Source: CAVSCD01 sp963726335
GTDB taxonomy: Bacteria; Acidobacteriota; Aminicenantia; Aminicenantales; UBA8522
DNA: 64,000 nt
NCBI GenBank assembly: GCA_963726335.1
Contig: CAVSCD010000011.1
Location: forward strand, 992,001-1,056,000
Direction of reading: 5' to 3'
The translations under genes were made by a program, and so were the position numbers. The notes beneath the pieces are model-generated. The model was not told the DNA's origin. It was given only the letters and a program-made list of their open reading frames with translations, and made no database searches. Positions 47,375 to 56,165 of this stretch are shown here, in pieces (within the stretch, counting starts at the first letter, position 1; every line of letters starts with the position of its first letter).

Positions 47375-49759
47375 TCAGTCTCTTTGAATGTCCAGCTTTT
47401 TATGCCAACGCTCGTAATCGTCGAGTTGGAATGGCGCTTCCCCGGCCAGATAATGGTTCGCAAGTTTTTTTTGGCCGATGGTGGTATCGATCAGCCACAT
47501 GGCTTGTCCCCCGCGCGCGGGGATATGGCCGACCACGGTCTTGCCGTTGGCCGGGATGCCGAACGAGGAGGAGAAAAGCGTCTCTCCGGTATCCGCCGTC
47601 CGGACCACGACCGTCCCCTCCTTTTCCTCTCTCGTATCATTCACGGCGACGACCGGATGACGGCCATCCCGAGGGTCCCCGATCATGACGCAGGCATCGG
47701 GCTGCGCCTGCCGGATATAAAAATAGGCCAGCTTCTTGCTGTTATAGAAATCGACGATGGCATCCGAGAGGATCGGCCAGCCGTCGCGCAGGTTCCACCA
47801 GATGATGCCCGTTTTCCGAAATTTATCCATTCTCCAAAATTCGATGAAAAACTTCATGGCTTCCGCCTGGACGACCTGGGAGGCAAAAATGAACCGGTCC
47901 AGGTCCCGGGGGACATCTCCGAACAGCGCCTTGACCTGATTGGTCATGAGATCGTTCCGGTCCAGGGTTAATGTCGAATTCGGATGAGACCGGACGGCTT
48001 TGGTCTGCCATTGGTCGTTCCACCGGCCGTCGGCCCCCCAGGGGTAAACATATTCGGGATCGAACATCCGCTCGAGGCTGCCGCGGTTGGGGCAGCCGTG
48101 ATACCCGATCTCGCTCACGAAATGGGCGTTGACGTCGGTGTAGAAGGGAGCCTTGTAATAGCCCCGCGGCCCCCAGAGGTGGACTTCCGGCAAAATGCTC
48201 TCGTTGTTCCCTTGCCGGAAATAGTCTTCGCCGCAATAGGGAGAGCTCGGCAGGTAGTCCCTCAGGGGATCGTATTCCCAGACGGCGCGGCGCAGCACCT
48301 CGCGGCTGATCCTGTCGATCTCCGGATTCACGGCTTTCGTAAAATTCCACTCCAGGGACATATCCACTTCGTTATTTCCCGACCACAAGACCAATGACGG
48401 ATGCTGTCTGAGCTTGAGGACGACCTGGATGGCCTCCTTCCGGATCTTGTCCGCGAAATCGTCGTCCTGGGGGTAGGCGGTTCCCGCCAGGGCGAAGTCC
48501 TGCCAGACCAGGACCCCGTTGGCGTCGCAGAGGTCGAAGAATTCATGATCTTCATAGACATTCCCGCCCCAACAGCGGATCATGTTGCAGTTCAGGTCCA
48601 CGATCATCCGGAAAGCCTCTGCCAAGTGGTTCTTATCCCGGCTGTGGAAAGCGTCCAGGGGCACCCAGTTCGTGCCCCGCACGAAGATCTTTTCCTTGTT
48701 GATCAGGAAGACGAATTCGCCCGGGTTGTCTTTGGTCGTGGTCTCCGTGCGGATCAGATCGGCGGTCCGGATGCCGATCTTCTCTCTTTTTTCATCCAGG
48801 ACCGTCTTTTTTTCGTCCAGGATCCGGACCGTCGCCTCATACAGGACCGGCTCGCCGTAGCCCCTGGGCCACCAGAATTCGACTTTGTCCAGCGACAGCC
48901 GATGCCGGCCGCAATGATCGTTCAGTTGAAAGGAACCGTGGTACACCGTTTCCGTGCCCCTTTCGAGGGAGACCTCCATGGTCAGCCCGTCCAGGGGGAG
49001 CCGGTCTGAAGCCAATTGCCAGTCTAAAAGAATCTTCGCCGTCCTTTGCGCGACATCCACATCATCGGTCATCCAGTAGACCTGTTCCAGCCGCGTCGGT
49101 TGGCTGATTTCCAGGCGGACCCCCCGCCACAGCCCGGCGCTGACCAGCCGCGGCATGATGTCCCAGCCGTACATATGCGGCGCTTTGCGGGTATGCTCCT
49201 GCTCCACCCGGAAAAATTTCCGGGAACCGATCGACCCGTTGATGTGTTTCTGCGCTTCGGCGACAGCCGGATCGATGCGGACGTGCACCGTATTCCCGCC
49301 CGCCAGGGCCAGCCGATCGGTGATGTCGAACCGCTGGCCGATCAACATGTTGTCCGTTTTTCCGACCAGCGAGTTGTTGATCCAGATCGTGCCGAAGCAA
49401 TCCAGTCCCTCGAAGACGATCTCGACCCGTTCACCAGCCGTCCGCCGGGGGGTGGCGAACGATCGGGAATACCACCACTGATAGGCCTCATATTGGCGCA
49501 GGGCATAGATATGATTGCCGGTCTCGGGGTCGCCGATCTTTCCCGACGCCAGCAGAGCCAGCTCGACATTGCCCGGCACGGCCGCCGGTATCGTCGGCCA
49601 GTCTGTGTTCTTCATTTCATCCGGGGTCGCCGGCGCGTTCCGGCCAAACGGGCCATAGGTCAACCGCCATTCGCCGTCCAGCGGAATGACGGCCCGGCCC
49701 TGGCCATAAAGCCAATTCCCCATTACGAAAACTGCCACGGCCATTATGATCTTTTTCAT
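47375..49759 (-). CDS. GH2 family beta-mannosidase-like glycoside hydrolase, exported
   Basis: 794 residues with a Sec signal (MKKIIMAVAVFVMGNWLYG). The order is the sugar-binding jelly roll (~20-200; LDGEWRLTYGPFG, DCFGTIWINNSLVGKTDNML), an immunoglobulin-like domain (~210-330) and the TIM barrel (~335-760). In the barrel RGTNWVPLDAFHSRD and MIRCWGGNVYEDHEFFDLCD are beta-mannosidase-type, WSGNNE carries the acid/base Glu near 464, and SEIGYHG the nucleophile Glu near 549. It releases beta-mannosyl (or related) residues from oligosaccharides in the periplasm or outside. A start at 49759 is supported by the promoter at 49775-49803; the upstream leader is very short. Confidence 0.88.
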   Translation of the reverse strand: MKKIIMAVAVFVMGNWLYGQGRAVIPLDGEWRLTYGPFGRNAPATPDEMKNTDWPTIPAAVPGNVELALLASGKIGDPETGNHIYALRQYEAYQWWYSRSFATPRRTAGERVEIVFEGLDCFGTIWINNSLVGKTDNMLIGQRFDITDRLALAGGNTVHVRIDPAVAEAQKHINGSIGSRKFFRVEQEHTRKAPHMYGWDIMPRLVSAGLWRGVRLEISQPTRLEQVYWMTDDVDVAQRTAKILLDWQLASDRLPLDGLTMEVSLERGTETVYHGSFQLNDHCGRHRLSLDKVEFWWPRGYGEPVLYEATVRILDEKKTVLDEKREKIGIRTADLIRTETTTKDNPGEFVFLINKEKIFVRGTNWVPLDAFHSRDKNHLAEAFRMIVDLNCNMIRCWGGNVYEDHEFFDLCDANGVLVWQDFALAGTAYPQDDDFADKIRKEAIQVVLKLRQHPSLVLWSGNNEVDMSLEWNFTKAVNPEIDRISREVLRRAVWEYDPLRDYLPSSPYCGEDYFRQGNNESILPEVHLWGPRGYYKAPFYTDVNAHFVSEIGYHGCPNRGSLERMFDPEYVYPWGADGRWNDQWQTKAVRSHPNSTLTLDRNDLMTNQVKALFGDVPRDLDRFIFASQVVQAEAMKFFIEFWRMDKFRKTGIIWWNLRDGWPILSDAIVDFYNSKKLAYFYIRQAQPDACVMIGDPRDGRHPVVAVNDTREEKEGTVVVRTADTGETLFSSSFGIPANGKTVVGHIPARGGQAMWLIDTTIGQKKLANHYLAGEAPFQLDDYERWHKKLDIQRD

Positions 49760-49774
49760 TTTTTCTCTGTTGGC

Positions 49775-49803
49775 ATTCTGAAGAAGTTCGTCCGTGATGT
49801 CAA
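49775..49803 (-). promoter_or_regulatory. Sigma70-like promoter of the GH2 gene
   Basis: On the minus strand TTGACA (49798-49803), a 17-bp spacer and CAGAAT (49775-49780). Transcription would begin about 10 bp before the ATG. Confidence 0.5.
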
Positions 49804-49817
49804 TCTATTCCCGGCCA

Positions 49818-49847
49818 TTGACACGCGCTTGAGGCCGCGAATATCAT
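49818..49847 (+). promoter_or_regulatory. Promoter of the esterase gene, with boxes shared with 54569-54598
   Basis: TTGACA (49818-49823), an 18-bp spacer and TATCAT (49842-49847). CGGCCATTGACAC and GGCCGCGAATATC, 8 bp apart, occur identically at the promoter before the DUF438 gene. Confidence 0.65.
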
Positions 49848-49883
49848 GGTCGCGGATGATGACGGAAGCGAGGTGAACGCATC

Positions 49884-51927
49884 ATGATGACCAGACTCGT
49901 CCGCCTGTTCGTGTGCGCGGCCTGCTGCTTCTCGATCGCCGCCGCCCAGGCCCGCGACAGCGGTCTCCCGACAAACCCGTCGCCGGCCGGGACCCTCACC
50001 GTCCTGCCGGAGCGGATCGACGGCGTCGCCCCCAAGGACATGATGAAGGCCTGGCTCAAGCGCCGGACCGACGCGGCCTTCGAGCGGTGGGCGAAAAATT
50101 ACGCCGGCCTGACGACGCCGGCAGCCGTCGCCGCCTACCAGGCGCACCTTCGCGCCAAGTTCCTCGAGGCGATCGGCGGGCTGCCCGAGCGCACGCCGCT
50201 CCAGGCCCGGGTCACGGGCAGACTCGTCCGCGACGGCTATAGTGTCGAGAAGGTGATCTTCGAGAGCCGGCCGGAATTTTACGTCACAGCCGCTCTCTTT
50301 CTGCCGGATTCGTCCCGGCACAAGCCGCCCTATCCGGGGGTCCTTATTCCCTGCGGCCATTCCGAAAACGGCAAGGCGTACGAATCCTACCAGACGATGG
50401 GCGCCTCGCTGGCGCTGGCCGGCCTGGCGGCGCTCGTCTTCGACCCGATCGACCAGGGAGAGCGGTTTCAGCTGCTCGACGCGACGGGCAAGCCGGTGCT
50501 GGGCGGCGTGACGGGTCACACGATGGTGGGGGTGGGCGCCATGCTGCTCGGGCGGAGCGTCGCCCAGTTCGAGATCTGGGACGGGATGCGGGCCCTCGAC
50601 TACCTCCTTTCGCGCCCCGAGGTCGATCCCGCGCGGGTCGGCGTCACGGGGAACTCGGGCGGCGGCACCCAGGCCTCGTACCTCATGGCGCTTGATGAGC
50701 GGCTCAAGGTCGCGGCGCCGAGCTGCTATCTCACGGGCTTCAAGGCGCTGCTCGGGACGATCGGCCCCCAGGACGGGGAGCAGAATATCTTCGGCCAGCT
50801 CGCCTTCGGCCTGGACCACGCCGATTACATCCTGATGCGGGCGCCGGCGCCGTTCCTCATCTGCGCGGCGACGAACGACTTCTTCGACATCGGCGGCGCC
50901 TGGGAAACGTTCCGCTATGCCAAACGGCTCTACACCCGCCTGGGATTTGCCGAGCGCGTCGAGCTCATGGAGAACGACGCGCCCCACAACTACAACACCC
51001 TCCAGCGCCAAAGCGTCCTCCGCTGGATGTCGCGCTGGCTCCTCGGCCGGGACGCGCCGCTCGTCGAGCCGCCGATCGCGCTGTTCACGGACGAGGAGCT
51101 GCGGGTGACGCCGCGGGGGCAGGTCATGCTGATTCCGGGCGCGCGCACGGCCTACGACTTCAATGCCGAATTGGCCAAGGAGCTGGCCGCCAAACGCGCG
51201 CCCCTGTGGGCCGCCGCGAGCGCCGAGGAGCGCCGGGCCAGGGTCCGGGCCGTCACGGGCATCCGGCCGCTCGGCGAGATCCCGGAGCCGGCACTCGAAG
51301 ACCGCGGCGAGGGGCGCCTGGTCGTCGTCCATGATGACGGCATCCGGTTGCCGGTGATCACCGAGAACGCCGCCGCGGCCGGCGAGCACGGCCTGGTCCT
51401 GGCCGTGGCTGAGGACGGTAAGTCCGCGGCGCTGGCCTCGGGCGCCGCGGCCGCGGGCCGGCGCGCGCTGTGGGCCGTCGATGTGCGGGGCGCGGGGGAG
51501 ACGCTGCAGACCGACCCGGCCTATGCCGCCGAGTTCGGCCCGAACCTGAACGAGGCCGTGACGGCGTATCTTCTTGGCCGCTCCTACGTCGCCATGAGGG
51601 CGGAGGATATCCTCGTCTGCGCGCGGGCCGCGGCGGCCCGGACCCCCACGCGCACGGTCGACCTCGCGGCCTCCGGTTCGGTGGGCGTCCCGGCGCTTCA
51701 CGCCGCGGCCCTGGAGCCGCAGCTGTTCTCGTCGGTCAGGATCGTCCGGTCGCTCGGCTCCTGGACGGATGTCGTCGACAGCCGCACCCACCGCGGCCAG
51801 TTCATCAACGCCGTCCACGGCGCGCTGGAAGTGTACGACCTGCCCGACCTCGCGGCCATGCTCGGCGAGCAAGGTCAAGATCGAAGAGCCGCTCGACGCC
51901 CGCGGCGGGATCCTCAAGCGAGAATAA
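49884..51927 (+). CDS. Exported acetyl-xylan-esterase-like alpha/beta hydrolase (second copy), one frameshift
   Basis: About 681 residues. A signal peptide (MMTRLVRLFVCAACCFSIAAAQA) is followed by a hydrolase core at ~110-400: GVLIPCGHSENGKAYESY, nucleophile elbow GNSGGGTQASY near 257, acid ICAATNDFFDIGGAWE, and His in ENDAPHNYN. The ~250-residue C-domain resembles that of the enzyme at 31628-33673. Near 51869 one extra C (gagcaag) shifts the frame; the corrected end reads KVKIEEPLDARGGILKRE and stops at 51925-51927, while the uncorrected frame runs into the next gene to 51965. It deacylates glycans outside the cytoplasm. Divergent from the GH2 gene; the next gene starts 24 bp on. Confidence 0.8.
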
Positions 51928-51951
51928 TCCGGAGTTCAGAAAGGATCGACC

Positions 51952-53475
51952 ATGAAACGACGTGAGTTCATCAAACACGGCGGCGGTTTCGCGCTGGCCG
52001 GCCTGACATTGGAAAAAGTCTCCCTTTCCGGCACTGGCCGGCGCCTGGAACGTCGAGTCTCTCAACCTCCTCTTTCGTCGTCCTCCACGACGCCTCAGAT
52101 TTCGGCCGAGGACCAGCGCCGACGGCTGGTCAATATCTCCCTGTGCGAGCAGGGCATCCGGCGCTGCCTCAGACGGCAGCTCATCCAGGATTATTTGCCG
52201 GGACAGGTCGTCTACAACCTCGGCGAATATCCCTGCCGGAAGGTCTGGAGCCCGGACGACTGGGATGAGAAGGCGCTCGACGGGCTGAAGGCGGCCGGGG
52301 TGGAGCTCGTTCAGCTTCACGAGGAGTGGAACGATTCCCAGCGTCTCTTCGGGGCCGACAAGTTCCGGCCTCTTGACGAGCGCGGCTTTCGCCGGTTTGT
52401 GGACATGGTCCATGCCCGGGGCCTGAAGCTCATCGTCTACGCGTCGTCGGGATTTTTCGACCGGCGCGACCCCGATTTCCGGGAAGAGTGGGCGCGGCCT
52501 TGGGACCTTGTCGAAATCTATTGGCGGTACGCCTATTGTTCTCCGGCCAGTCCCGGCTGGCGGGCTTACCTCCTGCCGCGGATATCGGCGCTCCTCGATG
52601 ACTATGGGGTCGACGGGATCTACAACGACCTGGGCTATAAGCCGATCTACCCGAAGGACCCGCCGCCGGCGGCCGATGAGATGTTCGCCTTCGAGGAATC
52701 CGAAAAGCGGGACGGCGCGCTCGAGGATCTCCTGGGCCTCATCTACGGCGAAGTCAAAAAAAGACACGGCCTCGTCAAGATCCATTATCATTCCCAAGCC
52801 CTGCCGAGGCTCGAGAACAGGATCTATGATTATCTCTGGGTGGGCGAGTCGGTGCGCGACGGCGACGGCCTGCGCGAAGCCGTGAAAGATTATCCGGCCT
52901 ATGTGGTGCCCTGCCTGGACATGAGCCGGGCGAAGATCGAAAGGGAGGACGACCTTTATCTCCACGCGATCCCCTACCTGCAGTTCCCGCTTCTTCTCGG
53001 CGGGCGTCCCTTCACCGGGGAGCGCGCGGCCATCCCGGGGATCAAGTATCAGCCGGAGGAGACCGATTTCTGGACCGCGCATTGCCGCAGGATATGGCGC
53101 TTCTATCAGGAGCATCCGGAAGGGCCCCACAGCTATGGCTGGTGGGACAGCTGCCCGGGACGGCCCGAGGCCAGGCCGACCTATGAGAAGTGGATGAAGC
53201 TCTATAAGCCGATGGTCGAACCCGGGACCGTCGCCTATCTCGAGCTCGGAGCGAGCGATTTCTTTGTCGAGCCGCCTCCCGCCGGGGTGGTGGCGAGCGC
53301 GTTCGCCAACCGTGAGCTGTATCTTGTCCTGGCCAATTATTCCTCCGCCCCGGTCCGGCTCCAGACGAGGCGGCCCTTCCTGGCATGCGATCGGTCCGGG
53401 CCGCCGGCGGCGGTCTGGCCGCTCGCGCCCCGCAGCCTATTGATCCTGAAACGCGCCCCGGACGACGCCGTGTAA
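51952..53475 (+). CDS. Tat-exported TIM-barrel-like glycosidase-type protein
   Basis: 507 residues. A twin-arginine-like start (MKRREFIKHGGGFALAGLTL) is followed by a barrel with segments of the alpha-galactosidase/GH13-like kind: AAGVELVQLHEEWNDSQRLF, RFVDMVHARGLKLIVYASSG, DDYGVDGIYNDLGYK (Asp/Asn in a catalytic position) and YDYLWVGESVRDGDGLREA. The C-terminal ~90 residues are a beta-sandwich (LYLVLANYSSAPVRLQTR). I do not recognise the exact family; a related group is annotated only as putative glycosyl hydrolase. Residues ~27-50 read oddly (Ser/Pro/Arg rich), and the alternative frame there gives GAWNVESLNLLF, so two compensating indels near 52025-52090 are possible. Likely in an operon with the esterase. 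Confidence 0.65.
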   Translation: MKRREFIKHGGGFALAGLTLEKVSLSGTGRRLERRVSQPPLSSSSTTPQISAEDQRRRLVNISLCEQGIRRCLRRQLIQDYLPGQVVYNLGEYPCRKVWSPDDWDEKALDGLKAAGVELVQLHEEWNDSQRLFGADKFRPLDERGFRRFVDMVHARGLKLIVYASSGFFDRRDPDFREEWARPWDLVEIYWRYAYCSPASPGWRAYLLPRISALLDDYGVDGIYNDLGYKPIYPKDPPPAADEMFAFEESEKRDGALEDLLGLIYGEVKKRHGLVKIHYHSQALPRLENRIYDYLWVGESVRDGDGLREAVKDYPAYVVPCLDMSRAKIEREDDLYLHAIPYLQFPLLLGGRPFTGERAAIPGIKYQPEETDFWTAHCRRIWRFYQEHPEGPHSYGWWDSCPGRPEARPTYEKWMKLYKPMVEPGTVAYLELGASDFFVEPPPAGVVASAFANRELYLVLANYSSAPVRLQTRRPFLACDRSGPPAAVWPLAPRSLLILKRAPDDAV

Positions 53476-53491
53476 GCCGCGGGGCGCCGGG

Positions 53492-54430
53492 TTATTCCAG
53501 TCGCTTGATGATGTGCCAGCCGTACTTTGAGCTTGCGGGCTCATAAGCGGCCAGCCCGACGCCGCCGACGGGCAAGCCGAACCCGACCTCGCCGAAGCTC
53601 CAGACCATCCCGGCCCGCGAGTATTCTTTCTTCTCCTTGAGGAGTTCGAGGCCGAAGTTCGCCATCCGGTAGATGCCGGGGTACTCATCGTCCGTGTAGC
53701 GCTTGACCAGCCGATCGAAATCCTCGCCCTTTTTCGCCCGCTCGAAAATCTCCAGGGCGAGGGCCCGGGCGTCTTCCCGGCTGCGCGTGATCTTGGCTTC
53801 GGGGATCGAGCCTTGGAAGGCGATCAGGATATGCTGGACGGCAACGCGGTCCGGCCCGGCCGGCCTGCCGGCGGAGAGGATCTTGATCGGCGGACCGAGG
53901 ACTTGGCCTTGGCAGGGCGACTGGTGGATCTTCCTCACCTTGTCCATCCCCTGGACCACCCTGCCGAAGGCGGCGAATCCCTGGCCGTCCTTGTTGCGCC
54001 GGCCGCCGAAGTCGAGCTCGGGCTGGTCGCCGAGGCAGATAAAAAAGCTCGAGGTGGCCGAATCCGGGGTGCTCCGGGCCATGGACAGGGTCCCGTCGAG
54101 GTGCTTTAAACCCGTCACGGAGGTCCTTTCGAGGGGAATCGGAGGGAAGCATTTTTCCGGAGGGAGCAGCCCGCCCTGGATGACCTCGATCTTCACTTCG
54201 TCGGCGGGCTGGTTGGCCGTCGTCACGGTCCTGTGGAAGACCGCGTCGTCGTAACGCTTGGCCTCGACATATCTCAGAAAGTTGGCCGAGGTCACGGGCG
54301 CCTTGTCCTGGTCGACGGCGACGACGATGATCCCCAGTTCGGTCCGGATATAGACGACGGGATCTTGGCCGGCCGGGCCGGCCAAAGCCGTCACCAGCAG
54401 CAGCGCCGCCAGAAGCGCGTATGTCTTCAT
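53492..54430 (-). CDS. Cyclophilin-type peptidyl-prolyl isomerase with C-terminal parvulin-like domain
   Basis: 312 residues; the ATG at 54430 follows CACAAGGAGATGC and gives a signal peptide (MKTYALLAALLLVTALAGPA). Residues ~25-190 are a cyclophilin: VYIRTELGIIVVAVDQDKAP, VFHRTV, SSFFICLGDQPELD and FAAFGRVVQGMDKV. The residual SMARSTPDSATS matches the active-site MA-S motif. Residues ~205-312 match parvulin/PpiC: VAVQHILIAFQGS, FDRLVKRYTDDE, VGFGLPVGGVGLAAYEP and GWHIIKRLE. Two unrelated isomerase folds in one periplasmic chain is unusual. It would assist folding of exported proteins, of which this region encodes many. A longer frame to 54673 lacks a reasonable start. Confidence 0.82.
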   Translation of the reverse strand: MKTYALLAALLLVTALAGPAGQDPVVYIRTELGIIVVAVDQDKAPVTSANFLRYVEAKRYDDAVFHRTVTTANQPADEVKIEVIQGGLLPPEKCFPPIPLERTSVTGLKHLDGTLSMARSTPDSATSSFFICLGDQPELDFGGRRNKDGQGFAAFGRVVQGMDKVRKIHQSPCQGQVLGPPIKILSAGRPAGPDRVAVQHILIAFQGSIPEAKITRSREDARALALEIFERAKKGEDFDRLVKRYTDDEYPGIYRMANFGLELLKEKKEYSRAGMVWSFGEVGFGLPVGGVGLAAYEPASSKYGWHIIKRLE

Positions 54431-54568
54431 CGGGCATCTCCTTGTGTCAAGCTCTCGGGTGGAGAGTTTAACATAACCCGGCCCTGGATTTTCCGGGCCG
54501 GGGGTCTCCTTCCCGGCCGGACGCGAGGCTATCGGCCGCGCCGGCCGGCGCTCGCGGAATTCCGGCCA

Positions 54569-54598
54569 TTGACACATCAGCCCGGCCGCGAATATCCT
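54569..54598 (+). promoter_or_regulatory. Promoter of the DUF438 gene, with boxes shared with 49818-49847
   Basis: TTGACA (54569-54574), an 18-bp spacer and TATCCT (54593-54598), about 50 bp before the ATG at 54652. It shares the two 13-bp boxes described at 49818-49847. Confidence 0.65.
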
Positions 54599-54651
54599 CA
54601 TCTTGTCGGAAACGGCATCATCCCGGAGTGCGAAGTCACAAGGAGGACTTA

Positions 54652-56127
54652 ATGAGAATCGGACCCCGAACACGGCTTGACGACCTGCTGAAAGAATTCC
54701 CCTTCCTTTTGGACTTCCTGGCCGGGCTTTCGCCGCGGTTCGCCAAGCTCCGGAATCCGGTCATGCGCCGGACGGTGGGCCGCGTCGCGACCCTCCACCA
54801 GGTTGCCGGGTTTGGAGGCCTTCCGTTGCCCGAGTTGCTGCTCAAGATCCAGGCCGAGATCAAGAGGGCGGCCGGTGAAGATGTCGGGATCGAGGCGGGC
54901 GGCACCTCTCCGGAACCTGTCGATACCGGGGAAGCCCGTCAGGAAGTGCTCAAAGACATCATCCGCGAGCTCCATGAAGGCGGAGACCTGGAGGAGCAGA
55001 AAAGGCGTTTCGCCGAGTTGATCAAGGACGTCCGCCCGACCGAGATCTCGGAGATGGAGCAGAAACTCATCGAGGAGGGATTGCCCGAGGCGGAGGTCAA
55101 GCGGCTGTGCGACGTCCACGTCCAGGTCTTCAAGGAGTCGCTCGAAGGCCAGCCCCTGCCGTCGGCCATCCCCGGCCATCCGCTCCATACCCTGACCGAA
55201 GAGAACCGGGCGCTCGAGAAGATCCTGGCCCGGTTCAAAGGTCTCCTGGAGAGAATCAAGCCCGGGGACGGCGGCGGCTCTTTGGCAGAGCTTCGGGACG
55301 AGGTCAAGTCCGTTCTGGCGGACCTCGCCCAGGTGGAAAAGCATTATCTCAAGAAGGAGAACCAGCTCTTTCCGGCCCTGGAGTCGAAAGGGGTGAGCGG
55401 TCCTTCCAAGGTCATGTGGGCCATCCATGACGATATCCGGATGTTGATTCGGGAGTTCCGGTCGCTCCTCGTCGAGGAGAAGGCCGCGGAGCTGGTGACG
55501 ATGGGGCGCCGGCTCTCCGAGATGATGGCCGATATGATCTATAAAGAGGAGAAGATCCTCCTGCCGATGAGCCTCGAAACCCTCGACGAGGCGGATTGGG
55601 CGCGCGTCAAGAGAGGGGAGGAGGAGATCGGCTATGCCTGGGTGACGCCGGGCGGCGGCTGGAAGCCGGCGGCGGCGGCCGAGGAGCTGCCTCCCGCTCC
55701 GGAATACCGGCGGCCTGAGGCGGCGATGGATCTCGACACCGGGGCGCTGACTCCCGAGCAGGTCAATCTCCTGCTCAAGAACCTCCCCCTCGATGTCACC
55801 TTCGTCGACGAGGCGGACGCCGTGCGCTACTATTCGGCCGGCGCCGAACGGGTTTTCCCGCGCAGCCCGGGGATCATCGGCCGGAAGGTCCAGGACTGCC
55901 ACCCGCCGGGCAGCGTCCACGTGGTCAACCGCATCCTCGAGTCTTTCCGGAAAGGCGAACGCCAGGTGGCGGAGTTCTGGATCCAGTCGGCCGACCGGTT
56001 CATCCATATCCGCTACTTCGCGGTCCGCGACGCCGAGGGACGCTACAAGGGCTGTCTTGAAGTCACCCAGGATGCTTCGGCCGTCCGCCGGCTCCAGGGC
56101 GAACAGCGCCTATTGGACTGGAAATAA
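54652..56127 (+). CDS. DUF438 protein: DUF1858-type N-domain, hemerythrin-like and PAS domains
   Basis: 491 residues; start 54652 follows AAGGAGGACTT. Residues 1-75 are a DUF1858-like helical unit (LLKEFPFLLDFLAGLSPRFA). The DUF438 domain follows (~95-165; LKDIIRELHEGGDLEEQKRR, TEISEMEQKLIEEG). Residues ~175-320 form a hemerythrin-like four-helix bundle with spaced His (IPGHPLHTLTEENR, VEKHYLKKENQLFP, AIHDDIRMLI). The C-terminal ~115 residues are a PAS domain (VTFVDEADAVRYYSAGAERV). The product is a cytoplasmic sensor, probably of oxygen, NO or redox state, by analogy with related proteins in anaerobes. It is followed at 38 bp by the DPP-IV gene. Confidence 0.9.
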   Translation: MRIGPRTRLDDLLKEFPFLLDFLAGLSPRFAKLRNPVMRRTVGRVATLHQVAGFGGLPLPELLLKIQAEIKRAAGEDVGIEAGGTSPEPVDTGEARQEVLKDIIRELHEGGDLEEQKRRFAELIKDVRPTEISEMEQKLIEEGLPEAEVKRLCDVHVQVFKESLEGQPLPSAIPGHPLHTLTEENRALEKILARFKGLLERIKPGDGGGSLAELRDEVKSVLADLAQVEKHYLKKENQLFPALESKGVSGPSKVMWAIHDDIRMLIREFRSLLVEEKAAELVTMGRRLSEMMADMIYKEEKILLPMSLETLDEADWARVKRGEEEIGYAWVTPGGGWKPAAAAEELPPAPEYRRPEAAMDLDTGALTPEQVNLLLKNLPLDVTFVDEADAVRYYSAGAERVFPRSPGIIGRKVQDCHPPGSVHVVNRILESFRKGERQVAEFWIQSADRFIHIRYFAVRDAEGRYKGCLEVTQDASAVRRLQGEQRLLDWK

Positions 56128-56165
56128 AGGCCGTCATTTTCGATTCGTTGACAGGGAGGCGCCCG

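Noticed and set aside
49800..51917. A 705-codon minus-strand open frame opposite the second esterase
   Set aside because: Antisense to a gene with a clear Ser-Asp-His hydrolase layout; Arg/Gly/Ala-rich shadow.
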